From the NCBI RefSeq assembly GCF_030052815.1, contig NC_079500.1, forward strand, positions 5,912,298 through 5,976,297: DNA of 64,000 bases, in the 5' to 3' direction. Within the stretch, counting starts at the first letter, position 1. Each line of letters opens with the position of its first letter. Source of the DNA: Hevea brasiliensis. Taxonomy: Eukaryota > Streptophyta > Magnoliopsida > Malpighiales > Euphorbiaceae. The notes beneath the pieces are model-generated. The model worked only from the letters and a program-made list of their open reading frames with translations, searched no databases and was not told the DNA's origin. Positions 14,281 through 26,199 of the stretch are shown piece after piece. The position numbers and the translations under genes are program-made.

Positions 14281-14628
14281 TCAAAACACATCAGTCCAAA
14301 TATCCTTCCCCAGAAGCTTGATTTTAATTTCTTCTGAATCTCAATCTTGAACTGAGTTCCAGCATTTGATCCTCCTTTTGAAGAAGAGCAATCTTGTCAC
14401 CAACATTCAGCCTCTCACGCTGAACAAAATCAAGCCAGCCCTTAGTAAGCGCACTTTTATCATACTCACCTGTCTTCCTTTTGGTGCAGCGGAACTCCAC
14501 CTCCTGGGCTCTTGTACTTGTCCTTCAAATCAACAAAATGCTTCCCCTTGAAACGTGGAAGGAGACTTAAAAATTTGAGTTGGAACCGCCAATCTGTAGG
14601 CAAAATCGGTTCGTGCCAGCTTCTTCAT
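14281..14628 (-). pseudogene. Small B3-domain gene, copy B, broken
   Basis: Aligns along its length with the B3 gene at 8030-8377, including the 3' end word caaaacacatcagtccaaat and the MKKL start. It carries several indels: about 5 extra bases near 14325 (gattttaatttcttc), one base lost near 14366 (agcatttgatcc against agcatcttgatcc), an indel near 14505 (ctcctgggctcttg) and further losses near 14560. No frame spans the domain. The upstream TATAAATTA motif survives near 14695. Confidence 0.85.
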
Positions 14629-14794
14629 TGCTTTCTCTAAAACTAAGCTTTTAATCACTGATATCTTGCTCTCAAGCTCTAGCTTTGTTTCTGTAATTTA
14701 TAAAACTTGTTCATAGCTTACAGCCACAGTTGTAAGAAAAGTAGAATTGGTCAAGATAGTGACCGACGCACCCATAAAGGTTGCATCTGATACC

Positions 14795-15005
14795 TAAATT
14801 TGGGTATCAAATTCCTCCTTTGATGACGTTTGATGTTTTGGGTATCTAATACGTCCTTTGATTCGTCTTTGCTACCCAAACCTTTGATATTTGATGTTTT
14901 GGGTCATCCTTTGATTCATCTTTGATACCCGAACCTTTGATGTTTGATGTTTTGGGTATTTAGTACATCCTTTCATCTTTGACACTTTTGGGTATCAAAG
15001 ACATG
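14795..15005. repeat. Minisatellite, ~53-61-bp unit
   Basis: tgatgttttgggt recurs at 14831, 14892 and 14945, with repeated cctttgattc and gatacccaaacc motifs between. It lies upstream of B3 copy B, as the 191-bp array lies upstream of copy A, but the sequence is unrelated. Confidence 0.7.
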
Positions 15006-15129
15006 CTTTGGGAAATGCATGACCAAAAGAAAAATGAATATAAAAAATATCAAATTTAAGTGAGGAAGATAGACAACCGTGGCGAATGAAGATGAGCAAG
15101 GCTTCAAGTGGAAGCATGGTACCAAAAAT

Positions 15130-15948
15130 GGTGTTGAAGTCAATTTATATTTTTTAACTTAAAGGTTGAGAAATCATCTCTCCAGTTCACTTAATTTTAT
15201 GTTCAGACAATTTTAATTCAGATGAAGAATGGTTTCAGAAATTGCAGAGTGAAGAATTTAGCAATTCCCCACAGGCAATAATGATTTAAAATGTAGTGTT
15301 GCATAATGCTCAACTATATCAAAAAGAAAGAAGAAACCACGAAGGCTGCACTTTGATATTCCTGTCTGAAATTGTGTTAATCTGCAGAATCAGCTATCAG
15401 ACCCCAACAAAATGATGAGAAGGACAAGAAAAGAAAGACCCACTTCCCTCCACTGAAAGAAAATCCTTGATCATCCACATAGCACCAGTAACCTTTTGCT
15501 GGCCCCATCTTTCTTCCTTTAATCTTAACTAGCTAAATAGGATTCACTCCACAATCAAATAAATAAACACACTCTTTCTATGAACTGAAATCCAAATAAA
15601 ACCGCTACGAACTTTATCCAAGTAAAACCAGTCTGCAATCACATACACATACTTCACTTCTTGATTACCAAATTAATTGCTGCCATTGGAAATTAGTGAT
15701 GAGAGGGAACTGTCGAGATTGCGCCACGCCAAAATATAAAATCAGGAGCATGGCTACTTCAATATACAAAGTAAAATATGTGAACGATTCAAAGCCCATC
15801 ACGAAGAATTGAAACAGATGAATTATACTAATATATGTTATTGATAAGGTTCTTCAAATGACAGAACCTCTATACAATATGCACCACAGATGACAAGATT
15901 TTCTTCATTCAAAACCTAGACCATAATTGCCCTTAATTTATAACACTA
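15130..15948 (-). repeat. Unit 3 left flank, SnRK2 downstream region
   Basis: Collinear with 36466-36765 plus parts of 39020-39990, and with about 59490-60090. Shared words include ttgagaaatcatctctccag and ctgcagaatcagc. It is cut at 15948 by the LTR element and resumes at 31817 (attatcttaaccc), as uninterrupted sister copies show (gacactatcttaaccctc at 9737 and 60083). Confidence 0.8.
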
Positions 15949-16267
15949 TGTTGCAGACTGAAGTGGTGTGATGTATTGTGACAAGGAGAGAAATAACATT
16001 CTCAATGTTTGAACAATTTTGATTGGCTAAGATAGTTAGGACACTGGAAGAAAGAGAGGGAGTCGTTATGCTGAGTTGGAACCGTTATTGAGTTTGTTGT
16101 ATTTCTGATATTTTGTTATATTCATTTGCATATAAATACTTGCATTTCCATAATTGTAATTCATTGAAAGAGATCATGACAGTTTCTTCTCTCTGAATTC
16201 TTCTTTGTGCTTCTCTCCCTTCTTTATTTCTTTTCTTTTACAAATTCTAAAACTCTAGTTCATAACA
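15949..16267 (+). repeat. 5' LTR of the gag-protease element
   Basis: 319 bases ending cataaca. Close match to 31483-31816; it differs mainly by being about 15 bases shorter near its start (TGTTGCAGACTG against TGGCACATTGCA and following). A TATA-like cataaatacttg lies near 16130. Confidence 0.8.
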
Positions 16268-16270
16268 TTC

Positions 16271-16282
16271 GTATCAGAGCTC
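16271..16282 (+). promoter_or_regulatory. Primer binding site, tRNA-iMet type
   Basis: GTATCAGAGCTC starts three bases after the LTR end. It fits the TGGTATCAGAGC site complementary to initiator tRNA-Met except at the first bases. Confidence 0.6.
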
Positions 16283-16298
16283 GATCTTGGCAATAGCT

Positions 16299-17401
16299 AT
16301 GGTTGATGGCATGTGTGGGCAAGAATGGCAACAAAAATTACTTTCTTTGATGCGAGAAATGGAAGATCGAATTGAGAAAAAGCAAACTGAGCTTCGGAAA
16401 GAAAATGAATCGAGTACTTAGCAGGCGATTAAGGAATTGAAGTCATTGATGGCTGGAATAAGTCTTCAGTATAATGATTTGGCTACTAGTAGGGGTCATG
16501 TTGGTACTTCGCAGGCGGGGGAATTTTACAATAGTGGTTATAATCATTCTTGGTCTAGGTTTCCTAAACTGGACTTTCCTCACTTTAGTGGTGATGATCT
16601 TGAATCTTGGCTGATCAAAGTTGAGTACTATTTTGAAGCAATAGGTACCTTGATGGAGAAGAGGGTTAAAATAACATCAATGCATTTAGATGGGAAGGCA
16701 GTGCAATGGCATCAAGGGTATGCAAAGGTTAAGTGTACAAAGGCTTATGGTAGATGGGATGAATATGTGCAGGGGTTGAAGGCAAGATTTGGGATTCAGG
16801 TTTTTGATGATCCATTAGCTTATTTGAAAAATCTGAAGTAAACAAGCACTCTAAAAGATTATTTGGATGCCTTTGATGCTCTGTATCCTAAGGCAGGGAT
16901 TAGGAAAGATCAAGCCCTAAGTTTCTTTCTTTCAGGTTTGGCGAATGAGTTACAAATGCCAGTACATATGTTTAAACCAAGATCACTTTCTGAGGCTTAT
17001 TCTCTAGCACACCTTCAAGAAATCATAGTGGTTGCATTACAAAACAAGCCTAAGTTTGTTGGGAAAGCAATACACACTACGGCATCTATGAATTCATTTT
17101 TCCCTACATCATCTATGAGTTCAATCACTAAAGGTAATAACGCTAAAGACCAAACTCGAATTTTACCTTTACTAAGTAATGCATCTAAGTTGCCTGTGGG
17201 GACTTTCAAGTTACCAAATAATTTAACTAGTAAGCAGTTTAATGAGAAAAGAGAAAATGGTCTTTGCTTTTGGTGTGATGAGATGTCTTTGCCGGGCCAT
17301 AAATGTAAGAAATGTCAAGCCTTTGTAATGCAAACTATTATTGATGAAGGAGAAGATGGTGAGGAAATAGAAGGAATGGAAGTTAGTGAGGAACTGCAAT
17401 T
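16299..17401 (+). pseudogene. gag of the outer LTR element
   Basis: One frame from an ATG at 16299, broken by in-frame stops at 16419 (TAG) and 16839 (TAA). It encodes a Ty3/gypsy retrotransposon gag domain: FPKLDFPHFSGDDLESWL, then GKAVQWHQGY, RFGIQVFDDPLAYL and a later QALSFFLSGLANELQMP. A zinc-knuckle-like CFWCDEMSLPGHKCKKC follows, then an acidic tail. The frame is cut at 17402-17406 by the Athila target duplication and continues after 31091. It is degenerate and not a cellular gene. Confidence 0.8.
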
Positions 17402-17406
17402 GTCTC

Positions 17407-18935
17407 TGATGCATGCATTTTATATCATCATTTAGGGATAATTTTTTGCACACAATTTACCCTTGTTCATATTATTATTATAGATATTAACATATATTTA
17501 GTCAATTTTATAATTTTCACACTTCTTAGTTTAATTTTTGGAATTTATTTGTTTTGTAGGTTAAATTTAGAGAAATTTGGTGTATTTTGATCAGAGTAGC
17601 CATTTGGAGGAGATTAAAGTTGAATTGCAAAAATTTTTGAAGTTGAGTAAAAAATGGCCGAGAGTTACACAACCTGCAGCACAACCGATTTAGCTTATGT
17701 CGCAGGTTGTGTCGATCGTCAGATATTCAGGCTGAGAGTTACACAACCTGTGACACAACCCGCGACATAACCGATTCAGCTTATGTCGTTTTTACTGAAA
17801 ATGGCTGACGTGGCATTTTCGTTACTCTGATTTTATACCTCACTTTCTTTGGAACCTTCCACCTTTTTACCCATTCTAGGGCAGACCCCTAACCCATATA
17901 AAGTCTCCTTTATCATTTTCTTTCCATAAGGAGGAAGAGAGGCATTTTTGGCAAGAAAAGAAAGAGAGAAAGAGGGAGCACGTGAAGCCATTTTCTGCAG
18001 CAGCAGCAGAGGCGTTCTGCACTCATCCAGCAGCAGATTCTTCTGCGTTTTTCTGGGTTTTTCTATTCCTTAACTTAGATTTCCATTATCTCTTCATTTA
18101 TACATTTGGGTTTGTTTAGAAACTATGATTGGTGAGTAGTTGTTTGAGATTCTAGAGATGGGTTTGTAAATATTGTTTTGTATTGTGGTTTTGAACTGAT
18201 TTAGCCATTTAAATGAGGATTGTTACATTTTGATTTATTGCTTGTGTGCTTATTGCCTTGCTTGATGAATGGGCCCTCATTAAGTTAAGCTTTAATCCTT
18301 AATAGATGGACTAAAAAGTGAATATTTGGGATAGATAATCTTGCAATAAACTTGGTTTTCTTGGTGTTAGAGATAAGCTAAGAGAATTAAGGGGACTTTC
18401 CAAAATCAATTAGAGCTTTAATTGGGTTTTTGTTAGATTTGAAATACCGTGAAAACAGGGTTTGATTTAATGAAAACCAACTTTGAAATGCTTGAAAAAG
18501 GTTTCAAAAATTTAAGAATTGATTTCCCTCAAAATTGCAATTCACATGTGTTTGGCTAAATTAGGGATAAACCAATTCACATGTGTTTGGCTAAATTAGG
18601 GATAAACCACATGCAAATAATATGGAAAATCCAATCTCTAGAATCACTTTAATTTTTATTGAATTTAGATTTAATTCCTCCAAATTTCATAAATATAAAT
18701 TTCAATTTAAATCTTGGTAATCTAGTTTAATTAATTTAGTTAATTGTTTGATTTAGTTTAAATTCCTCAAATACAAATTTTAATTTCAAATTTCATTTTT
18801 TAATATCTTTAAATTTTGTCATTCTAATTAGCTTATCCTTTTATTTCCAATTTAAGCACAATTCCCTGTGGGATCGATATCATTTTTTTACAACTATACT
18901 ACTGTGACCCGTGCACTTGCGGATTATACTAACCA
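17407..18935 (+). repeat. 5' LTR of the Athila element
   Basis: 1529 bases beginning TGATGCATGCATTT. It contains two acacaacctgc/acataaccgattcagc motif groups near 17665-17790 and a tandemly doubled ~37-base segment (cacatgtgtttggctaaatt) at 18543-18600 that is single in the 3' LTR. Length is within the usual range for Athila LTRs. The exact 3' border rests on the target duplication beside the 3' LTR. Confidence 0.9.
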
Positions 18936-18941
18936 AGTTTT

Positions 18942-18958
18942 TGGCGCCGTTGCCGGGG
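18942..18958 (+). promoter_or_regulatory. Primer binding site, tRNA-Asp
   Basis: TGGCGCCGTTGCCGGGG, the tRNA-Asp complement that is diagnostic for Athila-type elements, six bases after the LTR. Confidence 0.85.
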
Positions 18959-19218
18959 AATTGTTTGTTTTTAAGTTGGATTTTAATTGTTTTAAGCTAA
19001 TTAGAATTTTTATTTTCTTTTATTTTCACTGTTGTTCCTTGTGTTTTTCAGGTACTTTTCTTGTTTATGAGACGATCGAAAAGCACAAGTAATACTGAAT
19101 TGTTGTTCAATCCTGAAATTGAAAAATTCTGCCGAGCCAACAAAAAGGAATACAAGAGAAGAAAAGAAGCAGAAAAGAAGAACAACAAAGATTTGAGCAA
19201 GAGGAGACAATTGAAAAT

Positions 19219-21297
19219 ATGGAGAATCAAAATAGAGCTATTGGTGGAAACAATGGAGGAAATGAGCAAAATAGGCAAAATGAAGTGGTTAATCAAAATG
19301 ATCCTCAAAGAAGATCCATGTTAGATTATGCTTTTCCTAGATGTGCAGATGTGAGAGATAATAGACCTATCATTGGAGCTAATCAGTTTGAGTTAAAGAC
19401 TGGTCTCATTCAAATGGTTCAGAATTCACAATTTGGAGGTAGTCCACTTGAAAATCCTCATTCTCATTTGAAGAAATTTTTGATGATATGTGGCACACAA
19501 AGGCAGCCTGGAGTTTCAGATGAAGTTATTCGGCTCACCTTATTTCCATTCTCTCTTCGGGATTCAGCATTGGAGTGGTATGACTCACTTCCACAAGCTA
19601 CTATAGCTACTTGGGAGCAGCTATCTCAAGCTTTTTTATCTCAGTTTTTCCCACCTGGGAAGACCACTCATTTGAGGAATTTGATGGTAGCTTTTAAGCC
19701 AAGGGATGATGAAACTTTGTATGAATCTTGGATGAGATTTAAGGAGCTTGAAAGGCAATGTCCTCATCATGAAATACCCAAATGGATGATTGTTCAGAAT
19801 TTCTACACCAGAGTTACTCCAGCCATAAGAAACACAATTGATTCACAAGCAGGAGGAGATTTCATGAGAATGACAAGTGAAGAATGCTATGATCTATTAG
19901 AGAAGATTGCTCATAATACCCATTTGTGGGGAAATCCTAGAGCACTTGAGCCAAAGAAGGCTGGGATTTATGAACTTGACTCAGCTAGCTACATGAATGC
20001 AAGATTTGATCGGCTTGACTTTATTAAGTCGCTGTTTTTGGCCCGCTTTGTGGAATTAAATCCTTCGCTGCAGTTAGATTCGAACCCTTATCACACGGTT
20101 TGCAGCTGCTCTCACCAATTGAGCCGCACCAATTGGTGAGAGGCGAAGCAAACCCGTGAGTGATAAGGGTTCAATCCTAGCTCACAGGCGGGATTTAATT
20201 TCCACAAAGCGGACAGTACCTTGTGAGTCGCAGGTCCGGCCTCTAGAAGGGTACGCTGGCAAGAAGGCCACCCATAGAGGGGCTTGAGCTGGGGCCCCCT
20301 AAGCCGGGGTGTGACACAGCTTCTTAGTGATTTTTGCACAAAGGCAACAACCTCAACTCCTACAACTATGCAACAAGTTGCCTATACAGATGGAAGCCAA
20401 AGTTGTGGAGTTGATTACTCTTCTTATGATGAGGATTATTTGCAAGAACAAGCTGCTTATGCAGGAGGTTATCAACAGAAACCTATGGGAAATTCTTACT
20501 CTAATGTGAACAACTCAACATGGAGACCACAAGCAACTTTTGCTCAACAAGGCCCGAGCTCAAATTATGCTCAAAACCAGCAGTTTATGCATCAGAATAG
20601 GCCTCAATTTCAGCCTCAATTTCAGCCCACAAGGCAGCCACCACCGGGATATCAAGCAAGAGCACAACAATCCCTTCCACCTCATGAACCGAAGCCAACC
20701 TTGGAAAGCATGATGGAGAAATTTTTTTTTGAACAAAGCAAGATGAATAGCAAATTAGAGGAAGAAATGCAACACATGAGACAAACCATGGATCAATTAC
20801 AAGTCCACAACCGCATGTTGGAAACTCAATTGGCTCAACAAGCAAGCTCATCGGGAAGCAAATCCTATGGGAAACTACCTAGCCAACCACAAAACCCTCA
20901 TGAACAATGTAAGGTTGTGACCTTGAGAAGTGGTAAGAAAGTTGGTCAAGAGAGTGAAAACAAGAGAGAAGAAAAAGAGAGCACAAAAGAAGAAAATTTA
21001 GTTGAGAGCAAGAAAAATGAAAAAGAAGAAGAAAGCAAAAGTGAGCAAGATGAGGGAGAGAAACCATACATCCCACTTGAACCTTACAAGCCCACCCTTC
21101 CCTACCCTCAAAGATTCATCAAGCATAAGCTAGACAAACAATTTGGCAAATTCCTTGAAGTGCTAAAGAAGTTGTATATCAATGTGCCATTCACTGAGGC
21201 ACTATCCCAAATGCCAAGTTATGCCAAGTTTTTGAAGGAGATTCTTACCAACAAGAGAAGGCTAGAAGATAAGGACACCATCAACTTGGGAGAGTAA
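19219..21297 (+). pseudogene. Athila gag
   Basis: Starts at 19219 (MENQNRAIGGNNGGNEQ). The gag domain includes LTLFPFSLRDSALEWYDSLP, FLSQFFPPGKTTHLRN and FYTRVTPAIRNTIDSQAGG. After about residue 265 the frame is broken by a ~300-base insertion at about 20020-20316. It resumes with TPTTMQQVAYTDGSQ, a Gln/Pro-rich stretch, a coiled-coil-like segment and a Lys/Glu-rich acidic region near 20940-21065, then CKVVTLRSGKKV and PYPQRFIKHKLDKQFGKFLE, typical of Athila just before the protease. A TAA at 21295 ends the frame where the polyprotein would normally run on into protease. Confidence 0.85.
20020..20316 (-). mobile_element. ~300-bp inverted-repeat insertion in Athila gag
   Basis: Foreign, GC-richer sequence splitting gag. 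The outer arms pair: cgctttgtggaattaaatcc near 20047 against ggatttaatttccacaaagc near 20192, and gaacccttatcacacggttt against aaacccgtgagtgataaggg. The centre (ctcaccaattg... caattggtgag) forms a hairpin. On the minus strand the right end reads TGTCACACCCCGGC, like many plant LTR ends. Both arms carry a GTTCRANNC motif, like a Pol III B box. It could be a rearranged solo LTR or short retroelement, or a fold-back element. I found no clear target duplication. Confidence 0.55.
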
Positions 21298-21960
21298 TGC
21301 AGTGCTATAATTCAGAAGAAGTTACCACCCAAACTCAAAGATCCGGGTGTGTTTTCCATTCCTTGTCATATTGGTGATAATTGTGTGGCAAATGCCTTAT
21401 GTGACCTTGGAGCTAGTGTCAGCCTAATGCCACTTTCAATATATGAGAAGTTGAATATGGGAGAGTTGAAGCCCACAAATATGTATCTTTCATTGGCTGA
21501 CCGTTCAATTAAGTATCCAGAAGGCATTCTAGAAAATGTGCCTATCAAGGTTGGAAAATTCTACATTCCGGTGGACTTTGTCATTTTAGATATGGAAGAA
21601 GACACAAAAGTTCCTATCTTATTGGGAAGACCCTTTTTGGCAACAACTGGTGCATTAATTGATGTAAAGGGTGAGAAATTGACACTTAGAGTGGGAGATG
21701 ATCAAATGATATTCAACATCAATCCTGCCATGAAAAGGAAACATGAAGAAGTTGAGTCTTGTTTGCCAGTAGACATTATTGATGAGATCGTTCAAGAGCA
21801 TTTCAGAAAAGGCTATCCACAAGACCCTCTTGAAAATTGCTTAGTCCATGGAGGGAGCATTGATGATGATAATCACAACATAGCTGCTTTTGCACAACAC
21901 TTGGAGAGCTCTCCACCACATCCTGAAGCCACAATTTTTCAGCTTGAAGAAGTGCAAAAT
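21298..21960 (+). pseudogene. Athila protease region
   Basis: In frame with gag after its stop. ALCDLGASVSLMPLSIYEKL holds the aspartic protease motif D-L-G-A-S used by Athila proteases, and VPILLGRPFLATTGALIDV is the second conserved block (ILGRPFL type). The domain itself looks intact; it is separated from gag only by the TAA at 21295. Confidence 0.85.
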
Positions 21961-23593
21961 TTGGAGATCAAACCACCATCATTAAAGGTAGAGGATGCCC
22001 CAAAGGTAGATCTTAAACCTCTTCCTTCCAACCTCAGGTATGCTTTTCTTGGACCCAATGGAACATATCCTGTTATAATTAATGCATCTTTAACTGATAT
22101 TGAGAATGAAAAATTGTTGAGAGTTTTGAGAAAATATAGAAGAGTTTTGGGTTATGCAATTGATGATATAAAGGGAATTAGCCCAACAGTCTGTATGCAT
22201 AGGATTTTCCTAGAGCCAAATAGTAAACCTTCTATTGAACACCAAAGAAGATTGAATCCTACAATGAAGGATGTTGTGAAAAAGGAAATCCTAAAATTAC
22301 TAGCTGCTGCAATTATTTACCCCATTTCTGACAGTGAGTGGGTGAGTCCTGTGCATGTTGTACCAAAAAAAGGTGGGGTGACAGTTGTTAAAAATGAGAA
22401 TAATGAGTTGATACCCACTAGAATCAATTATGAGTTGGAGAATGTGCATAGACTATAGGAAGTTGAACAATGCTACAAGAAAAGACCATTTTCCCTTTCC
22501 TTTTATGGATCAAATGTTAGAGAGATTAGCCAAGCATTCATTCTTTTGTTATTTAGATGGATATTCTGGTTTCTTTCAAATTCCAATCCATCCTGATGAC
22601 CAAGAAAAAACTACCTTTACCTGTCCCTATGGCACCTTTGTCTATCGAAGGATGCCATTCGGATTGTGTAATGTGCCTGGAACATTTCAAAGGTGCATGA
22701 TGGCCATTTTTTCTGATTTTATTGAAGAAATTATGGAGGTCTTAATGGATGACTTTTCAGTATATGGCACTAATTTTGATTCATGCTTGACTAATTTGTC
22801 TAAAATCTTGCAGAGGTGTGCTGATAATGATCTAGTGTTGAATTGGGAGAAATGCCACTTTATGGTCCAAGAGGGGATCGTTTTAGGGCATTTGATCTCA
22901 AATAGGGGAATTGAAGTGGATAGAGCTAAAATAGAAATTATTGAAAAAATGCCCCCTCCAACCACTGTCAAAGGAGTGCGGAGTTTTCTTGGACATGCCG
23001 GGTTTTACCGGCGATTTATTCAGGACTTTTCTAAACTTGCTAAACCCTTAACAAATCTTTTGAATCATGATGTTAAATTTGATTTTAATCAAGATTGTAT
23101 GGTTGCTTTTTGCAGGTTAAAAACGGCATTAACAACAGCCCCTATCATGCAACCCCCGGATTGGACTTTGCCATTCGAAATCATGTGTGATGCAAGCAAG
23201 TTTGCTGTTGGAGCTGTCCTTAGCCAGCAAAAAGATAGAAAACCTTATGTCATTTACTATGCAAGCCGAACCCTTGATGAAGCTCAAGTTAATTATGCTA
23301 CAACTGAAAAGGAGTTCCTTGCGGTAGTATTTGCACTCAATAAATTTCGTTCTTATTTGGTCAACTCAAAGGTAATAGTTTTCACTGATCATATAGCAAT
23401 AAGGTATTTAATGAGCAAGAAAGAAGCTAAATCTAGGTTGATTAGATGGATTTTGTTACTTCAAGAATTTGATTTGGAAATAAGAGATAAAGAAGGTGTT
23501 GAGAATGTGGTGGCTTATCACCTTTCTAGGATAAAAACTGAAAATAAAGATGATGAAATTGTGCCAATTGATGAGTTTTTCATGAATGAGTAG
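21961..23593 (+). pseudogene. Athila reverse transcriptase and RNase H
   Basis: RT begins in the frame of the protease (GISPTVCMHRIFLEP, then WVSPVHVVPKKGG). It shifts frame near 22425 and continues as [51 protein letters not shown] and [10 protein letters not shown] (catalytic MDD). RNase H follows: [44 protein letters not shown]. The last catalytic Asp, normally VADHLSR, is Tyr here (VAYHLSR). The stop is at 23591. The frameshift and the RNase H change make it non-functional. Confidence 0.9.
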
Positions 23594-24904
23594 TTGTATG
23601 TGTTGAAATCTGCACTTCCATGGTTTGCTGATATTGTGAATTTCTTGTCTTGTAGTGTCTTGCCACCTGATTTATCTTAGCAGCAAAAGAAAACATTCTT
23701 GCATGATGTTAAATTTTATTCTTGGGAAGAACCTCTTTTGTTTAGGAGATGTAATGATGGAATAATTAGGAGATGTATACCAGAGGAAGAAATAAATGAT
23801 GTTATTTACCATTGTCATTCTTCTGAATATGGTGGTCATTTTAGTGTCTCAAAAACTGTTGAAAAAGTCTTGACATCAGGTTTCTATTGGCCTAATATGT
23901 TTAAACATGTGAGAGACTTTGTAAGCAAGTGTGATAGGTGCCAAAGGGTAGGCAACATTTCCAAGAGAGATGAGATGCCCTAACAATCCATATTAGAAGT
24001 TGAATTGTTTGATGTGTGGGGAATTGATTTCATGGGGCCATTTCCATCTTCTTATGGGAATAAATATATCTTGGTAGGGGTGGACTATATATCTAAATGG
24101 GTAGAAGCTATTGCTACACCTACCAATGATGCAAAAGTTGTGGTGAAATTTCTGAAAAAAATTTTTTTGACCAGATTTGGTGCCCCACGTGCCATAATCA
24201 GTTATGGTGGTAGCCATTTTTGCAACCACCAATTTGAAAAATTGATGAGAAAGTATGGGGAAAAGCATAGGATCGCCACACCATATCACCCTCAAACAAA
24301 TGGCCAAGTAGAAATCACAAATAGAGAGCTTAAGCAAATCTTGGAGAAAACTGTCAACAAGTCTAGAAAAGATTGGTCCCTTAAATTAGATGACACTCTT
24401 TGGGCATATAGAACAGCATTTAAAACCCCCATAGGAACTACACCTTATAGGTTAGTTTTTGGGAAATCATGTCATTTGCCCGTAGAGTTAGAACATAAAG
24501 CTTATTGGGCCATAAGAGCAATCAATTTTGATTTACAAGCTGCTAGACACAAAAGACTTTTGCAACTTGATGAGTTAGAAGAATTGAGACTTGATGCTTA
24601 TGAAAATGCTAGGATCTATAAAGAAAGAACTAAAAAATGGCATGATAAGCATATCAAGAAAAAGGACTTTAAAGAAGGAGATTTGGTTCTCTTATTCAAT
24701 TCAAGGTTAAAATTTTTTCCAGGAAAATTAAAATCAAGGTGGTGAGGTCCATTTAAAATTGTAAAAGTTTTCCCTCATGGTGCTGTGAAAATTTTTGGTG
24801 AAAAATCGGGTAATTTCAAGGTAAATGGGCAAAGGTTGAGGCACTATTCAGTTGGTGAGCCAATTGAGAAGATAGCAACTTGCTATCTCTCTCATTCTCC
24901 GTAA
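23594..24904 (+). pseudogene. Athila integrase
   Basis: A stop near 23678 and one at 23981 break the frame. The zinc-binding H-H-C-C region is visible: HCHSSEYGGHF and CDRCQRVG. The core follows: [20 protein letters not shown] (first Asp), then [10 protein letters not shown] where the second catalytic Asp has become Tyr, and [16 protein letters not shown] with the Glu. [20 protein letters not shown] is typical of this lineage. A further stop is at 24743, before [16 protein letters not shown]. Several independent Asp-to-Tyr changes and stops show the copy is dead. Confidence 0.9.
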
Positions 24905-25439
24905 AATCTTGAGTGAGTATGGTCAAGCTAAAGACCTAAACTTAGCATTTTGTGCATAACTCACAATTTTCATTGATTCTTTATTTCTTTCACATATATA
25001 TTTGTTTTAAGTTTTTCTATACTCCTTATTCAGAGTTTAACATTGTTCTAATTTTCTTGTGCAGATGGGATACAATTCATTGCAAGCAAATGAGCATAAA
25101 ATTTTTTTTGTTTTAGTTCTAGCTTTAAATTTTAGCTTTAAATTTTATTTTTAAATTTGTTCACTTACCATTTTCATCTTTCTATTGTTGAGTATTTGCT
25201 AGTGCATATTGCTGGATTCATTGCCCTTTTTAATTTTAAGAGGGAGTTTTTCCAAATTTTGACATCTTGTTTTAAAAGGAAAATTACTTGAATGTGGAGG
25301 TGTGAATTGGTGCTTTGAAAAATTATTTTTTATGAGTATTTGATGAACATAACAAGTTGAACAATTAGAATTCATGTTATGAAGGTTTAATCATTTGAAA
25401 TCTAATTTGTTTTAATTTTTTAGGTGCTATGAAATTTGG

Positions 25440-25735
25440 TCAAATTTGGGCAGCAGATTTCACAACCTGCGACATAACCAGTTTTGCTTGTGTCGTCGCT
25501 TGTGTTCGCTGGGCACATTTTGGGCAGATTGTTTCACAACCTGCGACATAACCGGTTTTGCTTGTGTCGTCGCTTGTGTTCGCTGGGCACATTTTGGGCA
25601 GATTGTTTCACAACCTGCGACATAACCGGTTTTGCTTGTGTCGTCGCTTATGTTCACTGGGCAAATTTTGGGCAGATTATTTCACAACTTCCGACACAAC
25701 CCCCCATTCTTGTGTTCTAACTTGTGTCATTTGTT
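25440..25735 (+). repeat. 74-bp tandem repeats in Athila spacer
   Basis: About three and a half copies of a 74-base unit (tttcacaacctgcgacataa, then ccggttttgcttgtgtcgtc, gcttgtgttcgctgggcaca). Equivalent positions are at 25484, 25558 and 25632. The motif acaacctgcgacataacc also occurs in both LTRs (for example near 17755 and 29943). Confidence 0.9.
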
Positions 25736-25821
25736 TGTTTTGCAGGATAAGAACTCACTTCACCAGAATGGGCCAGCAGCTACCCCAAGCCCAAGCCCAC
25801 TAACCCATTCTGATATAAAAA

Positions 25822-25826
<5 letters not shown>

Positions 25827-25909
<83 letters not shown>
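25827..25909. repeat. (AT)n microsatellite
   Basis: About 80 bases of uninterrupted or near-uninterrupted AT dinucleotides in the Athila 3' spacer. Apparent open frames through it are chance. Confidence 0.95.
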
Positions 25910-25913
<4 letters not shown>

Positions 25914-26199
25914 TAAACCTAACCCAAAGCCCAAAACCCATCACCCATAGCCCAACCCAAACCCAAAGCCCATAACCCGATAAACCAATTCCATCCTTCT
26001 TCCTCTCGACTTAGCCCCGACACTCCCTCCCTTCCACTGTAACCCTCATCTTCACCGTCACCGCCACCACCCACCATTCCTCTTCGACTTCTTCCCATTC
26101 TTCTTCTTTTTCAGTCCCTTCCCTCCATTTCGCCATGCACGACTCCCCACTCTCCTTCGAAAACTCCCCTCCCCATTCCTCACAGCCGCCGCACCCCCC

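Noticed and set aside
20070..20180. tRNA gene suspected from B-box-like GTTCGAATC and a hairpin
   Set aside because: No A box at proper spacing and no cloverleaf could be drawn; the sequence is part of an inverted-repeat insertion.
25632..25910. Open frame ending in a long Ile/Tyr run
   Set aside because: It reads through an (AT)n microsatellite and the 74-bp repeats; no protein is implied. The same holds for 35366-35623 and 40042-40382.
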